Below are positions 37,510 through 46,859 of a stretch of 64,000 bases of DNA, piece after piece (position 1 is the first letter of the stretch; each line of letters begins with the position of its first letter). The position numbers were made by a program, and so were the translations under genes. The stretch comes from an uncultured Clostridium sp. (GTDB taxonomy: Bacteria > Bacillota > Clostridia > Clostridiales > Clostridiaceae): contig CAIFEX010000002.1 in the NCBI GenBank assembly GCA_903789665.1, positions 62,001 to 126,000 of the forward strand, in the 5' to 3' direction. The notes under the pieces are model-generated. The model was not told where the DNA came from. It ran no database searches and was given only the letters and a program-made list of their open reading frames with translations.

Positions 37510-38580
37510 ATGAATAAAGAATTTATAGAAGCCTTAAGAGAAATAGTTAAGGAAAAAGGGATAAGCGCAGATTTGATGTTTGCTACCATAGAAGATGCAC
37601 TTGTCGCTGCTTATAAAAAAAATTACATGGGACATGGAGTAAACAGCCAAAATGTTAAGGTTACTATGGATAGGGAAAATGGAGAGATTCATGTATACTC
37701 GCAAAAAAACGTAGTTGAAGAAGTAAACGATGAAGTCGGTGAAATAAGTTTGGAGGATGCAAAAAAAATAGATCCACATTATAATATAGGTGATACGGTT
37801 AACATAGAAGTTACTCCGAAAAAATTTGGAAGGGTGGCTGCACAGGCGGCAAAACAGGTCGTTATCCAGAGAATAAAAGAGGAAGAGAGAAGAATCATAT
37901 ATAATGAGTTCTCGGAGAAGGAACAGGATATGGTAACGGGAACTGTTATAAGAAAAGATAAAAACAATGTACTCATTGATTTGGGAAAAACAGAAGCGGT
38001 TCTTGGCCCCAATGAACAAATACCTGGTGAGAAGTATAATTTTAACGACAAAATTAAGCTGTATATTGTAGAGGTTAAAAACACTACAAAAGGAGCCCAG
38101 ATCGTTATATCAAGGACACATCCGGGGCTTATAAAAAGATTGTTTGAACTTGAGGTACCTGAGATATTTGATGGAACCGTGGATATAAAATCCATCGCAA
38201 GAGAGGCGGGATCCAGGACGAAGATTGCCGTACACTCAAATGACGAAAATGTGGATCCGATGGGAGCTTGTGTGGGACCAAAGGGAATAAGGGTCCAAAA
38301 TATAGTGAATGAACTAAAAAATGAAAAAATAGATATAATAAAATGGAGTAAGCTTCCAGAGGAGTATATAGCTAATGCACTTAGTCCGGCTAAGGTTCTG
38401 GATGTGAATTTGGATGAAAACATGAAGTTCGCACAGGTGGTTGTAGACGACAATCAGCTGTCTTTGGCCATAGGCAAGGAAGGTCAGAATGTGAGATTGG
38501 CAGCCAAACTTACTGGGTGGAAAATAGATATAAAGAGTAAATCCCAGATAGAATCAAAGAATAAGGAAGATGAGAAATAG
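37510..38580 (+). CDS. nusA: Transcription termination/antitermination factor NusA
   Basis: The 356-residue RNA polymerase-associated factor controls pausing and termination. The N-terminal RNAP-binding domain begins MNKEFIEALREIVKEKGISA, followed by an S1 domain at about residues 135-200 and two KH domains, with the first containing SIAREAGSRTKIAVHS and VDPMGACVGPKGIRVQNIV and the second ending in LSLAIGKEGQNVRLAAKLTG. Length fits the Firmicute form without extra acidic repeats. It overlaps nothing and sits 18 bp after rimP. The two leader hairpins upstream would allow autoregulation by termination. Confidence 0.97.
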   Translation: MNKEFIEALREIVKEKGISADLMFATIEDALVAAYKKNYMGHGVNSQNVKVTMDRENGEIHVYSQKNVVEEVNDEVGEISLEDAKKIDPHYNIGDTVNIEVTPKKFGRVAAQAAKQVVIQRIKEEERRIIYNEFSEKEQDMVTGTVIRKDKNNVLIDLGKTEAVLGPNEQIPGEKYNFNDKIKLYIVEVKNTTKGAQIVISRTHPGLIKRLFELEVPEIFDGTVDIKSIAREAGSRTKIAVHSNDENVDPMGACVGPKGIRVQNIVNELKNEKIDIIKWSKLPEEYIANALSPAKVLDVNLDENMKFAQVVVDDNQLSLAIGKEGQNVRLAAKLTGWKIDIKSKSQIESKNKEDEK

Positions 38581-38593
38581 AGGTGTATGTCAT

Positions 38594-38860
38594 ATGAAAA
38601 AAAAGAAAATACCCAAGAGAATGTGTACAGGTTGCATGGAAGTAAAACCTAAAAAAGAGTTGATAAGAATAGTTAGAAACAAGGAAGGCGAGGTCTTTGT
38701 GGATCCTACGGGAAAGAAAAATGGCAGAGGAGCCTATATATGTAGAAATATCCAATGCCTTGAAAAAGCTTTCAAGAGCAACAGACTTCAGAAAAATCTT
38801 GAAGTACAGATAGATGAGGACTTGTATAACAGGCTTAGGGAACAGATAGAAAAAGAGTAA
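38594..38860 (+). CDS. YlxR family RNA-binding protein
   Basis: The 88-residue basic protein has the YlxR signature RMCTGCMEVKPKKELIRIVR near the N-terminus and the C-terminal conserved GRGAYIC motif at about residue 46. In structures the family resembles a small RNA-binding fold, and in Bacillus it has been reported to influence transcription; it is encoded after nusA in most Firmicutes. I choose ATG 38594 after AGAGGTG; a longer frame from 38570 overlaps the nusA end. The L7Ae-like ylxQ gene usually found next is missing. Confidence 0.92.
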   Translation: MKKKKIPKRMCTGCMEVKPKKELIRIVRNKEGEVFVDPTGKKNGRGAYICRNIQCLEKAFKSNRLQKNLEVQIDEDLYNRLREQIEKE

Positions 38861-38957
38861 AATGTGCAGAAGAAATTATTGAGAGATATAATAAGTAGAG
38901 AAAGTTTTACTGAGATTATGGAGAAAATGAGAAACTTTAGTTTCGGAGGTGAAGGAT

Positions 38958-41006
38958 TTGTCAAAAATAAGAATTTATGAATTGGCTAAAGAATTGAATA
39001 TACCCAGTAAGAAATTAATTGAATTACTGCAGGAGGAATTTGGAGTAAAAGTAAAAAATCACATGAGTGCCATAGAAGAGGAAGATGCGGATTTAATTAA
39101 GGAATTTATGGAGGAAAGTGAGGAAAAAGGGGGAGAAAATGATAAAAAATCTCATAAGTACAGAAGCAAAGATGAGAGTACCGGAGAATCCAATAAGAAA
39201 GGTAATAGAAAGAGAGAAAAAAATTTGAAGGACAAAGATTCGGAGAAGACCGTTAAAATAGAGGATACCATAACCGTAAAGGAATTTTCAGATAAGATAG
39301 GTAAGCCATCTACGGAAGTTATCAAGCAGCTTATATTTATGGGAGTAATGGCAGCTATAAATGACGAGATAGATTTTAATACAGCCCAGAAATTAGGTGA
39401 AAAATTTGATATAACCGTGCTGAAGAAGGAAAAGAATATAGATAGGGAAGCTGTAGAACAGCAGGAAGAAGAGGAAGATGACGATATCAATTTGGAAAAA
39501 AGGCCTCCTATTATAACTGTTATGGGTCATGTAGACCACGGCAAGACTTCTCTTTTGGATGCTATAAGAAAGTCGAATGTAATTGCTACTGAAGCAGGAG
39601 GGATAACCCAGCATATAGGTGCCTACACTGTTACTATAAATGGTCAAAAAATAACTTTTCTCGACACGCCGGGACATGAAGCTTTTACTGCGATGAGGGC
39701 CAGAGGAGCTCAGATTACCGATATAGTTATTTTAGTAGTAGCGGCAGATGATGGAATAATGCCCCAGACTGCAGAGGCTATAAGTCACTGTAAGGCTGCA
39801 GATGTACCTATAGTTGTAGCTATAAATAAGATAGATAGGCCGGGAGCTAATGTAGATAAGGTAAAGCAGGAACTCATAGATTATGATTTGGTACCTGAAG
39901 ACTGGGGAGGAAAAGTCATATGTATACCGGTATCTGCACGTACCAAGGAAGGAATCAACACACTGCTTGAAATGGTGCTTTTAACAGCTGAAATGCAGGA
40001 ATTGAAGGCAAATCCGCATAGGAATGCCAGGGGAACTGTTATAGAAGCAAGATTGGATAAGGGAAGAGGTGCCGTAGCCACCCTACTGGTTCAAAATGGG
40101 ACACTTCATGTGGGAGATTCCATAATAGTGGGAGATACCTATGGAAGAGTCAGAGCTATGTTTGACGATAAGGGAAAGAAAATTAAATCAGCAGGACCTT
40201 CAATCCCGGTGGAAATACTTGGACTTTCTGAAGTGCCTGAAGCAGGAGATAGATTTCACCAGGTTAAGAATGAAAAGACCGCAAGGGAAATAGCCAATAA
40301 AAGGAAACAAAAAGTAAGAGAAGAACATCTCCAATCTGCCCATAAAGTTTCATTGGAGAACTTATATAATCAGATAAAAGAGGGAAAAGTAAAAGAGTTG
40401 AATATAATAGTAAAGGCAGATGTGCAGGGTTCAGTAGAGGCACTGAAACAATCTCTTCAAAATCTTTCCAATGAAGAGGTGAAAGTAAGGGTTATACATG
40501 GCGCTGTTGGGGCCATAACTGAAACGGATGTGACTTTGGCTCTGGCTTCAAATGCGATAATAATAGGATTCAATGTAAGGCCCGATATAAATGCCCAGAA
40601 TGCTGCTGAAAAAGAATTTGTCGATATAAAGACCTATAGGGTCATATACAATGCCATAGAGGATGTAAAGGCTGCTATGCTTGGAATGCTGGAGCCCGAT
40701 TATAAAGAAGTGGTACTTGGCAAAGCGGAGATAAGGCAAACCTATAAAATATCCAGTATAGGAACCATTGCCGGCTGTTACGTGATTCAGGGTAAAATGG
40801 TGAGAAATGCTAAAGCAAGGGTGATAAGAGATGGAGTAGTTGTATTTGAATCGGAGCTTGCTTCCCTAAAGAGATTTAAGGACGATGTAAAGGAAGTTGC
40901 AGAAGGATATGAGTGTGGACTTTCCATTGACAAATTCAATGACATAAAAGAGGGAGATATAGTAGAAGATTATACTATGAAAGAAGTCAGGAAAAAACAG
41001 TTATAG
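38958..41006 (+). CDS. infB: Translation initiation factor IF-2
   Basis: The 682-residue GTPase brings fMet-tRNA to the 30S subunit. It opens with IF2_N motif [19 protein letters not shown], has a charged linker of about residues 55-100, a second IF2_N module, then G1 GHVDHGKTS at about residue 190, DTPGHEAF at about 237, NKIDRPGAN at about 291, followed by domains II-IV. The TTG at 38958 is 6 bases after GGAGGTG, while the in-frame GTG 38949 lies within that site. The N-terminal region is short compared with enterobacterial IF-2, as normal in Firmicutes. Confidence 0.96.
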   Translation: MSKIRIYELAKELNIPSKKLIELLQEEFGVKVKNHMSAIEEEDADLIKEFMEESEEKGGENDKKSHKYRSKDESTGESNKKGNRKREKNLKDKDSEKTVKIEDTITVKEFSDKIGKPSTEVIKQLIFMGVMAAINDEIDFNTAQKLGEKFDITVLKKEKNIDREAVEQQEEEEDDDINLEKRPPIITVMGHVDHGKTSLLDAIRKSNVIATEAGGITQHIGAYTVTINGQKITFLDTPGHEAFTAMRARGAQITDIVILVVAADDGIMPQTAEAISHCKAADVPIVVAINKIDRPGANVDKVKQELIDYDLVPEDWGGKVICIPVSARTKEGINTLLEMVLLTAEMQELKANPHRNARGTVIEARLDKGRGAVATLLVQNGTLHVGDSIIVGDTYGRVRAMFDDKGKKIKSAGPSIPVEILGLSEVPEAGDRFHQVKNEKTAREIANKRKQKVREEHLQSAHKVSLENLYNQIKEGKVKELNIIVKADVQGSVEALKQSLQNLSNEEVKVRVIHGAVGAITETDVTLALASNAIIIGFNVRPDINAQNAAEKEFVDIKTYRVIYNAIEDVKAAMLGMLEPDYKEVVLGKAEIRQTYKISSIGTIAGCYVIQGKMVRNAKARVIRDGVVVFESELASLKRFKDDVKEVAEGYECGLSIDKFNDIKEGDIVEDYTMKEVRKKQL

Positions 41007-41025
41007 ATTTAAGAGGTGATATTTT

Positions 41026-41391
41026 GTGGCTAACTATAGAATTGGGAGAATTAATGAAGAGATGAAAAGGGAGATAAGTGACATAATCCGAAATGATGTG
41101 AAAGATCCGAGGGTAACTGCCATGGTGAGCGTCACAAGAGTCGATGTTACAAGAGATCAAAAATACGCTAAAGTCTATGTGAGTATATATGGAAAAAACA
41201 AATCAAAAGAAGAGACTTTTGAAGCTCTCAAAAATTCAGAGGGATTTATAAGGAGAGAAGTCGGGCATAGGATAAAGTTGAGGAATACTCCGGAGATAAT
41301 TATGAAACTTGACGATACCATAGAATATGGAATGCACATAGACAGCATTCTTCACAAGATAAAGGAGAATGAAAAGCATGATAATGAATGA
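41026..41391 (+). CDS. rbfA: Ribosome-binding factor A
   Basis: The 121-residue KH-type protein binds the 30S platform during late maturation and cold adaptation. It begins MANYRIGRINEEMKREISDI and contains DPRVTAMVSVTRVDVTRDQKY at about residues 27-47, with the C-terminal helix RREVGHRIKLRNTPEI at about 76. The GTG start at 41026 follows AAGAGGTG. Its 3' end overlaps the beginning of nrnA. Confidence 0.96.
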   Translation: MANYRIGRINEEMKREISDIIRNDVKDPRVTAMVSVTRVDVTRDQKYAKVYVSIYGKNKSKEETFEALKNSEGFIRREVGHRIKLRNTPEIIMKLDDTIEYGMHIDSILHKIKENEKHDNE

Positions 41392-42340
41392 TATAGTCAA
41401 TAAGATAAAGAATTCTGACAATATTGCAATTACTTTTCATTCCTCCCCCGATGGGGATGCTCTGGGAAGTTCATTGGCATTATTTCAAGGATTAAGGAAA
41501 ATGGGTAAGAAAGTTGAAATCCTTTCAAGGGAAAAGGTATTGGAGGATTTTGAATTCCTGCCATGCAGCGAGGAAATAAATGGACAAAATTTCAAAGCGG
41601 GACCGGATGTCCAATGTGTAATAGTGCTTGATTGTGGGGATGTAAAAAGAATAAATGCAGAATTGGATTTTGAAAACAAATCGTGTAAAATAATAAATAT
41701 AGATCACCATGCAACAAACGAGCTCTATGGAAATTTTAATTATGTGGATACGAATGCAGCTGCTGTAGCGGAAATAGTATATCAGGTTCTTAAACTGATG
41801 GATGTGGAGATAGATAAAAATATAGCGGAATGTCTTTATACATCTATAATTACGGACAGTGGTTCTTTTAAATACAGCTCTACTACTGCGGTAACTCATG
41901 CCATAGCAGGTGATTTGATAAATACAGGTATAGATTTCAGTGAAATTCACAGGATTATTTTTGAAAATAAAAAGTTCCAGAGAATAAAGCTTTATGGTAG
42001 AGCAATTGACGGTATGGAACTTATAGGAGATAAGATCTGCATTATGAGGATTACCCAGGATATGCTTTCAGAAGTTGGTATGGGTTCTGAAATTGATACT
42101 TCTGATATTGTAAATATCGGCATGAAGATAGATACGGTGGAAGTGGGAATCCTGCTGAAACAGGTAGAGGATGGAATAAAGGCAAGCCTTAGATCAAAAT
42201 CGAAAGTGGACGTGAGAAAGATAGCGGAAATATTTAACGGTGGAGGTCATTTAAGGGCAAGCGGCCTTAAAATTGAGGGAAAGTCCATGGATGAAGCAGG
42301 AGATATGATATTGAAGGAAGTTGAAAAAGAGTTTGCATGA
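41378..42340 (+). CDS. nrnA: Bifunctional oligoribonuclease and PAP phosphatase NrnA (DHH family)
   Basis: The 320-residue DHH/DHHA1 phosphoesterase degrades nanoRNAs and can dephosphorylate 3'-phosphoadenosine 5'-phosphate. Metal-binding segments: ITFHSSPDGDALGSSLAL at about residues 17-34, VLDCGD at about 85, NIDHHATNELYG at about 108, and DSGSF. The DHHA1 motif GGGHLRASG is near the C-terminus. ATG 41378 has AAGGAG 10 bases upstream and overlaps rbfA; its stop overlaps the truB start, so translation is coupled on both sides. Confidence 0.94.
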   Translation: MIMNDIVNKIKNSDNIAITFHSSPDGDALGSSLALFQGLRKMGKKVEILSREKVLEDFEFLPCSEEINGQNFKAGPDVQCVIVLDCGDVKRINAELDFENKSCKIINIDHHATNELYGNFNYVDTNAAAVAEIVYQVLKLMDVEIDKNIAECLYTSIITDSGSFKYSSTTAVTHAIAGDLINTGIDFSEIHRIIFENKKFQRIKLYGRAIDGMELIGDKICIMRITQDMLSEVGMGSEIDTSDIVNIGMKIDTVEVGILLKQVEDGIKASLRSKSKVDVRKIAEIFNGGGHLRASGLKIEGKSMDEAGDMILKEVEKEFA

Positions 42341-43224
42341 TGGATGGTGTTTTTAATATAAATAAGCCTGAAGGTATTACATCCTTTGATGTAGTTAGGA
42401 AAGTCAGGCATTTGTCGAAAATCAGGAAAGTAGGCCATGCAGGCACTCTTGATCCAATTGCTTCAGGAGTACTGCCATTGTGTTTAGGTGGGGCCACTAA
42501 ATTTGTGGACTATATAATGAAAGATGAAAAGGTGTATTTAACTTGCATGAAACTTGGAATAAGGACGGATACTTACGATAGAGAAGGCACTGTACTGGAA
42601 ATTTTAGATTTTGATTTGAGTGAAAAAGACGTAGAAGATGTCATTTTGAGCTTTGAGGGAGAAATAGAACAGATTCCTCCCATGTATTCTGCCATAAAAG
42701 TGAACGGGAAAAGACTCTACGATTTGGCAAGACAGGGAATAGAAGTGGAGAGGAAAAAGAGAAAGATAAATATATATTCTATAAAAATTTTGAATATGGA
42801 TTTACCTTATGTGATATTTGAAGTAAGATGTTCTAAGGGGACTTACATAAGAAGTCTTTGCAATGATATTGGAGATAGGTTAAATTGCGGTGCTGTCATG
42901 TGGAGCTTAAAGAGGACATCTACTGGAAATTTTCATATTTCGGATTCAATTGATTTGAAAGACTTAAATAGGGAAAATATACTGCAATATATTGCTCCTG
43001 TAGATACTGCGCTTACACAGTATCCCGCAGTCAACCTGGAGGATGTGTATATAAAAAATGTCTTAAATGGTATTCCAATAGCGGACAGAATGTTTTTAGA
43101 TAAGATATCGAAAAATAGATTGTACAGAGTATATATATATAAAAATGAATTTGTAGGTCTGGGCATTTATAGGACCGTTGAGTTTAAAATGGTTAAGCTA
43201 TTTATTAGGAGTAATCGATTATGA
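42337..43224 (+). CDS. truB: tRNA pseudouridine-55 synthase
   Basis: The 295-residue enzyme forms pseudouridine 55 in the T-loop of tRNAs. The N-terminus has GVFNINKPEGITSFDVV and the catalytic aspartate is in GHAGTLDPIASGVLP at about residues 33-47. Further conserved segments are PPMYSAIKVNGKRLYDLAR at about 114 and CSKGTYIRSLCNDIG at about 169. A C-terminal PUA-like tail follows. The start overlaps the nrnA stop, giving translational coupling. Confidence 0.96.
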   Translation: MMDGVFNINKPEGITSFDVVRKVRHLSKIRKVGHAGTLDPIASGVLPLCLGGATKFVDYIMKDEKVYLTCMKLGIRTDTYDREGTVLEILDFDLSEKDVEDVILSFEGEIEQIPPMYSAIKVNGKRLYDLARQGIEVERKKRKINIYSIKILNMDLPYVIFEVRCSKGTYIRSLCNDIGDRLNCGAVMWSLKRTSTGNFHISDSIDLKDLNRENILQYIAPVDTALTQYPAVNLEDVYIKNVLNGIPIADRMFLDKISKNRLYRVYIYKNEFVGLGIYRTVEFKMVKLFIRSNRL

Positions 43225-44144
43225 AAGTTATGGAAGATAATTTTAAAGAACATTTTAGGGAAAATACATATATAGCGTTGGGAAGTTTTGATGGACTCCA
43301 TCTGGGTCATATGCGCCTTATAAATAAAACAATAGAGCTTGCTAGGAGCAGTGGGGCAGAGAGCATGGTGTTTACATTTAAAAATCATCCTCTCATGACT
43401 ATAAATCCTGATTTGGCGCCTAAGATTTTAATGGATAATCAATCTAAAATAGATGTATTGAGAGATGCAGGACTGGATATAATAAACATGGTAAACTTCA
43501 ATAGGGAATTCATGAAAATAGGTCCTGAGGATTTTGTAGTCAACCTTTTGAATAATTACAGGGCAAAGGGTTTTGTAGTTGGTTTCAACTACAGATTTGG
43601 ATATAAGAATTTGGGAGACGTGGATTTATTGAGGAAGTTGAGCAAAAAATATGAGTTCCATTTAAATGTCATTGATTCTGTAAAATATAAGGGACATGTG
43701 GTTAGCAGTTCAATTATAAGAACCATTATAGCTGACGAAGGAGATATGGGAAAGGTAAGTAAACTTTTAACAAGACCCTTTATGATACAGGGCAGGGTAA
43801 TGCATGGGAAGGAACTTGGAAGAAAATTGGGATTTCCTACGGTGAACCTGGATTATGATAAGAAATTCGTAATACCAAAAGGCGGAGTATACTATACTAT
43901 GGTTGAATTTGATGGAAAAATATTCAAGGGTATAACCAATGTAGGATATAACCCTACTACTTATGACAATAAACTCAGCATTGAAACCAATATGCTGGGT
44001 TTTGAGGGAGATATATATGGTAAAAATATAAAAATATATTTTATTGAAAGAATAAGAGACGAGGTAAAATTCAATAGTTTGGCTGAATTGGCCCAGCAGC
44101 TGGAGATGGATAAAATGTACGTAAATAAAAAAAATGAGAATTAA
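43221..44144 (+). CDS. ribF: Bifunctional riboflavin kinase/FAD synthetase
   Basis: The 307-residue enzyme makes FMN and FAD from riboflavin. The N-terminal nucleotidyltransferase domain contains ALGSFDGLHLGHMRLI at about residues 17-32 and SSSIIRTIIADEGD at about 159. The C-terminal flavokinase domain contains GKELGRKLGFPTVNLD at about 193 and GITNVGYNPTTY at about 234. It overlaps truB by 4 bp, in the conserved truB-ribF-rpsO order. I see only an AT-rich palindrome after its stop. Confidence 0.96.
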   Translation: MKVMEDNFKEHFRENTYIALGSFDGLHLGHMRLINKTIELARSSGAESMVFTFKNHPLMTINPDLAPKILMDNQSKIDVLRDAGLDIINMVNFNREFMKIGPEDFVVNLLNNYRAKGFVVGFNYRFGYKNLGDVDLLRKLSKKYEFHLNVIDSVKYKGHVVSSSIIRTIIADEGDMGKVSKLLTRPFMIQGRVMHGKELGRKLGFPTVNLDYDKKFVIPKGGVYYTMVEFDGKIFKGITNVGYNPTTYDNKLSIETNMLGFEGDIYGKNIKIYFIERIRDEVKFNSLAELAQQLEMDKMYVNKKNEN

Positions 44145-44157
44145 TTTTAAAAATTAA

Positions 44158-44186
44158 TTTACAATATTGAGTTTATTTGCTATAAT
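44158..44186 (+). promoter_or_regulatory. Sigma-A promoter for rpsO
   Basis: TTTACA (44158-44163) and a perfect TATAAT (44181-44186) are exactly 17 bp apart. It gives rpsO an independent transcription unit with a leader of about 80 nt. Confidence 0.78.
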
Positions 44187-44192
44187 TACAGA

Positions 44193-44262
44193 CGTGATCC
44201 TTATGCTAAGAATTTCGACTTGCCAACGTTGTTCTTGGAATAAAGGGGATTAACAATTGGAG
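44193..44262 (+). promoter_or_regulatory. Foldable rpsO leader, candidate S15 operator
   Basis: Downstream of the promoter, AAGAA (from 44209) can pair with TTCTT (to 44236), and ATCCTTAT can pair with ATAA...GGAT around it with a small bulge, leaving CAACGTTG in the loop. Ribosomal protein S15 represses its own translation through leader structures in several bacteria; sequence alone does not show that this one binds S15. Confidence 0.35.
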
Positions 44263-44274
44263 GTGTAACAAAAA

Positions 44275-44538
44275 GTGGAAAAGGCAGTTAAAGAAAAAAT
44301 AATAAAAAAATATGGAAGGCACGAAGGGGATACTGGATCTCCCGAAGTACAGATAGCTCTGCTTACGGAAAGAATAAATCATTTAAATGAGCATTTGAAA
44401 GTTCATAAAAAAGATCATCATTCCAGAAGGGGTCTTTTGATGATGGTTGGTAAGAGGAGAGGTCTTCTTAATTATTTGACTAAGCAGGATATTGAAAGAT
44501 ACCGTGCTATTATTAAGGAATTGAATTTAAGGAAATAA
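44275..44538 (+). CDS. rpsO: 30S ribosomal protein S15
   Basis: The 87-residue primary 16S rRNA-binding protein contains [20 protein letters not shown] at about residues 13-32 and the signature segment [19 protein letters not shown] at about 44-62, followed by LLNYL. Length is standard. The GTG start at 44275 follows TTGGAGGTG. It has its own promoter and leader, ends in a hairpin, and precedes pnp as usual. Confidence 0.97.
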   Translation: MEKAVKEKIIKKYGRHEGDTGSPEVQIALLTERINHLNEHLKVHKKDHHSRRGLLMMVGKRRGLLNYLTKQDIERYRAIIKELNLRK

Positions 44539-44545
44539 TCTTGGG

Positions 44546-44575
44546 GAGCGGGCTTTTACCGCTCTATTATTTTAA
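44546..44575 (+). terminator. Hairpin between rpsO and pnp
   Basis: GAGCGG (44546-44551) pairs with CCGCTC (44559-44564), loop GCTTTTA, followed by TATTATTTTA. A plausible weak intrinsic terminator or a processing hairpin; rpsO-pnp messages are processed by RNase III in other bacteria. Confidence 0.62.
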
Positions 44576-44611
44576 TAAAATTGTAATTCATTGGAAGGAG
44601 GTATATTTTTA

Positions 44612-46744
44612 ATGAGTGAAATAGCTCAAACTACTGTAGCAGGAAGAACTATAAAAATTGATTATGGCAAAGTGGGTAGGCTTTCTGACTGTGCCTTACT
44701 CATAAGTTATGGAGATACAGTGGTTTTAATAAATGCGAATTCTTCGGATAAACCGAGGGAAGGAGTGGATTTTTTCCCTTTAAGTATAGAATATGAAGAG
44801 AGGATGTATTCTGTTGGCAAGATCCCTGGAGGTTTTATAAAAAGGGAGGGAAAACCCACGGAAAAAGCAATACTTCATGCCAGGGCGATAGATAGGCCGC
44901 TCAGACCGCTTTTCCCGAAGGGATATAGAAATGATGTCCAGGTAGTGTGTACTATACTGTCTGTCGATCAGGATAATGTACCTGACATACTGGCTATAAA
45001 TGGAGCCTCACTGGCTCTTTGCATGTCTGAAAATATTCCTTTTACTACTCCTGTAGGAGCAGTTTCTGTAGGATTGGTAGATGACAAGTTTATAATAAAC
45101 CCTGATCTTAAACAAAGGGAAAAAAGCAGCTTAAATCTCACAGTTTGTGCTACTAAAGATAGAGTTATGATGGTGGAAGCTGGGGGAGATGAGATACCGG
45201 AGGACATAATGTACAACGGTATAGTGTGTGGATTTAAAGAATGTAAGAAGCTGGTGGCATTTCAGGAGGAAATAGTAAAGAAGTATGGCAAGGAAAAAGT
45301 AGAGCCTGAATTATACAAAGCAGATGAGGAACTGGAGGGCAGGGTAAGAGAATTTGCCTTTGAAATGATAAAAGATGCCATGCATATAGAGAACAGAGAC
45401 AGCAGAAATGACGCACTGAAAGCTGTGGATGACAAGCTGGAGGAGGAATTCCTAGAAGATGACCCTGACAGTGAAGCTGACATTTCAGATATAGTCCATA
45501 GGATAAAGAGGGAAATAGTTAGAGATATGCTTTTAAAGGAGCATAAGAGAGTGGATGGAAGAGCATTTGACGAGATAAGGCCTATAAGCTGTGAAGTTGG
45601 AATTCTTCCCAGAACTCATGGGACCGGACTTTTTACAAGAGGACTTACCCAGGTTATGACTGTTGCCACTCTGGGTTCGCTGGAGGATGTTCAAGTATTG
45701 GACGGTGTGGGACCGGAAGAGTCTAAAAGGTATATACACCAATATAATTTTCCATCTTACAGTACGGGAGAAACAAGGCCTCTGAGGGGACCGGGAAGAA
45801 GGGAAATTGGCCACGGGGCCCTGGCTGAAAAAGCGTTGAAGCCTCTTATACCAAGTGAAGATGAGTTTCCCTATACCATAAGACTTGTATCTGAAGTATT
45901 GAGTTCCAACGGTTCCACTTCTCAGGCCAGCATATGTGGGAGTACCTTGGCTCTTTTGGACGCAGGTGTTCCGATAAAGAGACCCGCTGCAGGAATAGCC
46001 ATGGGTCTTGTGACAAGCGAAGATATGTCCCAGGAAGAAATATTGACCGATATACAGGGACTGGAAGATTTCTTTGGGGACATGGACTTTAAGGTCGCCG
46101 GAACGGAAAAGGGCATTACGGCTATTCAGTTCGATACAAAGATTCACGGCTTGTCTGGCAATTGTATAAAACAGACTCTCTACAGGGCAAGAACAGCAAG
46201 ATTATTTATACTTAATAAAATTCATGAATGTATTCCCGGACCCAGGGCAGAACTTTCAAAATATGCCCCGAAGGCATTTACCATGTCCATAGATCCTGAA
46301 AAAATCAGAGATGTAATAGGTTCTGGAGGAAAGGTAATAAATAAAATAATAGCTGAAACGGGAGTTAAGATAGATATAAAGGAAGATGGAAAGATATTCG
46401 TTACCTCAGCCGATGTTGAAAGTGCAAAAAAAGCATTGAAAATGATTGATGATCTTACTAAGGACGTAGTGGTGGGAGAGATATATCTTGGCAAGGTCAC
46501 TAAAACAACTAATTTTGGTGCTTTTGTTGAAGTTCTTCCAGGCAAAGAGGGACTGGTTCATATTTCAAAATTGGATTTTACCAGGGTAAACAAAGTGGAA
46601 GATGTAGTTTCTGTAGGAGATAGAATATTGGTAAAAGTAACTGATATAGACAATCAGGGAAGAATAAATCTTTCTAGAAAAGATGCTATAAGAGAGTCAG
46701 AAAAAAAGAATCTCAAGGAGAAGAACATTCAAAAGAAACAGTAA
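44612..46744 (+). CDS. pnp: Polyribonucleotide nucleotidyltransferase (PNPase)
   Basis: The 710-residue phosphorolytic 3'-5' exoribonuclease degrades mRNA. Two RNase PH domains are visible (first with EEMR-type [20 protein letters not shown] at about residues 60-79; second with [14 protein letters not shown] and [14 protein letters not shown] at about 335-410 and GIAMGLV around 465). They are followed by a KH domain with [16 protein letters not shown] at about 570 and an S1 domain with [23 protein letters not shown] 44612 follows AAGGAGG; the longer frame begins before that site. Confidence 0.97.
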   Translation: MSEIAQTTVAGRTIKIDYGKVGRLSDCALLISYGDTVVLINANSSDKPREGVDFFPLSIEYEERMYSVGKIPGGFIKREGKPTEKAILHARAIDRPLRPLFPKGYRNDVQVVCTILSVDQDNVPDILAINGASLALCMSENIPFTTPVGAVSVGLVDDKFIINPDLKQREKSSLNLTVCATKDRVMMVEAGGDEIPEDIMYNGIVCGFKECKKLVAFQEEIVKKYGKEKVEPELYKADEELEGRVREFAFEMIKDAMHIENRDSRNDALKAVDDKLEEEFLEDDPDSEADISDIVHRIKREIVRDMLLKEHKRVDGRAFDEIRPISCEVGILPRTHGTGLFTRGLTQVMTVATLGSLEDVQVLDGVGPEESKRYIHQYNFPSYSTGETRPLRGPGRREIGHGALAEKALKPLIPSEDEFPYTIRLVSEVLSSNGSTSQASICGSTLALLDAGVPIKRPAAGIAMGLVTSEDMSQEEILTDIQGLEDFFGDMDFKVAGTEKGITAIQFDTKIHGLSGNCIKQTLYRARTARLFILNKIHECIPGPRAELSKYAPKAFTMSIDPEKIRDVIGSGGKVINKIIAETGVKIDIKEDGKIFVTSADVESAKKALKMIDDLTKDVVVGEIYLGKVTKTTNFGAFVEVLPGKEGLVHISKLDFTRVNKVEDVVSVGDRILVKVTDIDNQGRINLSRKDAIRESEKKNLKEKNIQKKQ

Positions 46745-46749
46745 AATAG

Positions 46750-46776
46750 AAGGGCTTAGGTGCCTTTTTATTTTTT
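46750..46776 (+). terminator. Weak terminator after pnp
   Basis: AAGG-GC can pair with GC-CTT across a short loop with one bulged base, followed by TTTTTATTTTTT. The stem is short, but the T tract is good and the position right after pnp is appropriate. Confidence 0.5.
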
Positions 46777-46810
46777 AACAGGATTTTTTGAAATTAATCA
46801 TTTATGCGAA

Positions 46811-46855
46811 AGGGGTGAGATCTTCTGCTGTATAATGTCAATATTTCAGCAGTAA
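46811..46855 (+). promoter_or_regulatory. Distant Shine-Dalgarno, hairpin and six-codon upstream frame before the M16 gene
   Basis: AGGGGTG (46811-46817) is the only strong ribosome binding site near the peptidase but lies 42 bases from its ATG. In between, CTGCTG (46825-46830) pairs with CAGCAG (46847-46852), and a frame ATG-TCA-ATA-TTT-CAG-CAG-TAA runs 46835-46855, ending four bases before the gene. Either hairpin bridging or reinitiation could connect the site to the start. Confidence 0.45.
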
Positions 46856-46859
46856 AAAA

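Noticed and set aside
38861..38957. Remnant of ylxQ between ylxR and infB
   Set aside because: Stops occur in all frames within a few codons and I see no L7Ae-like segment; nothing supports a pseudogene.
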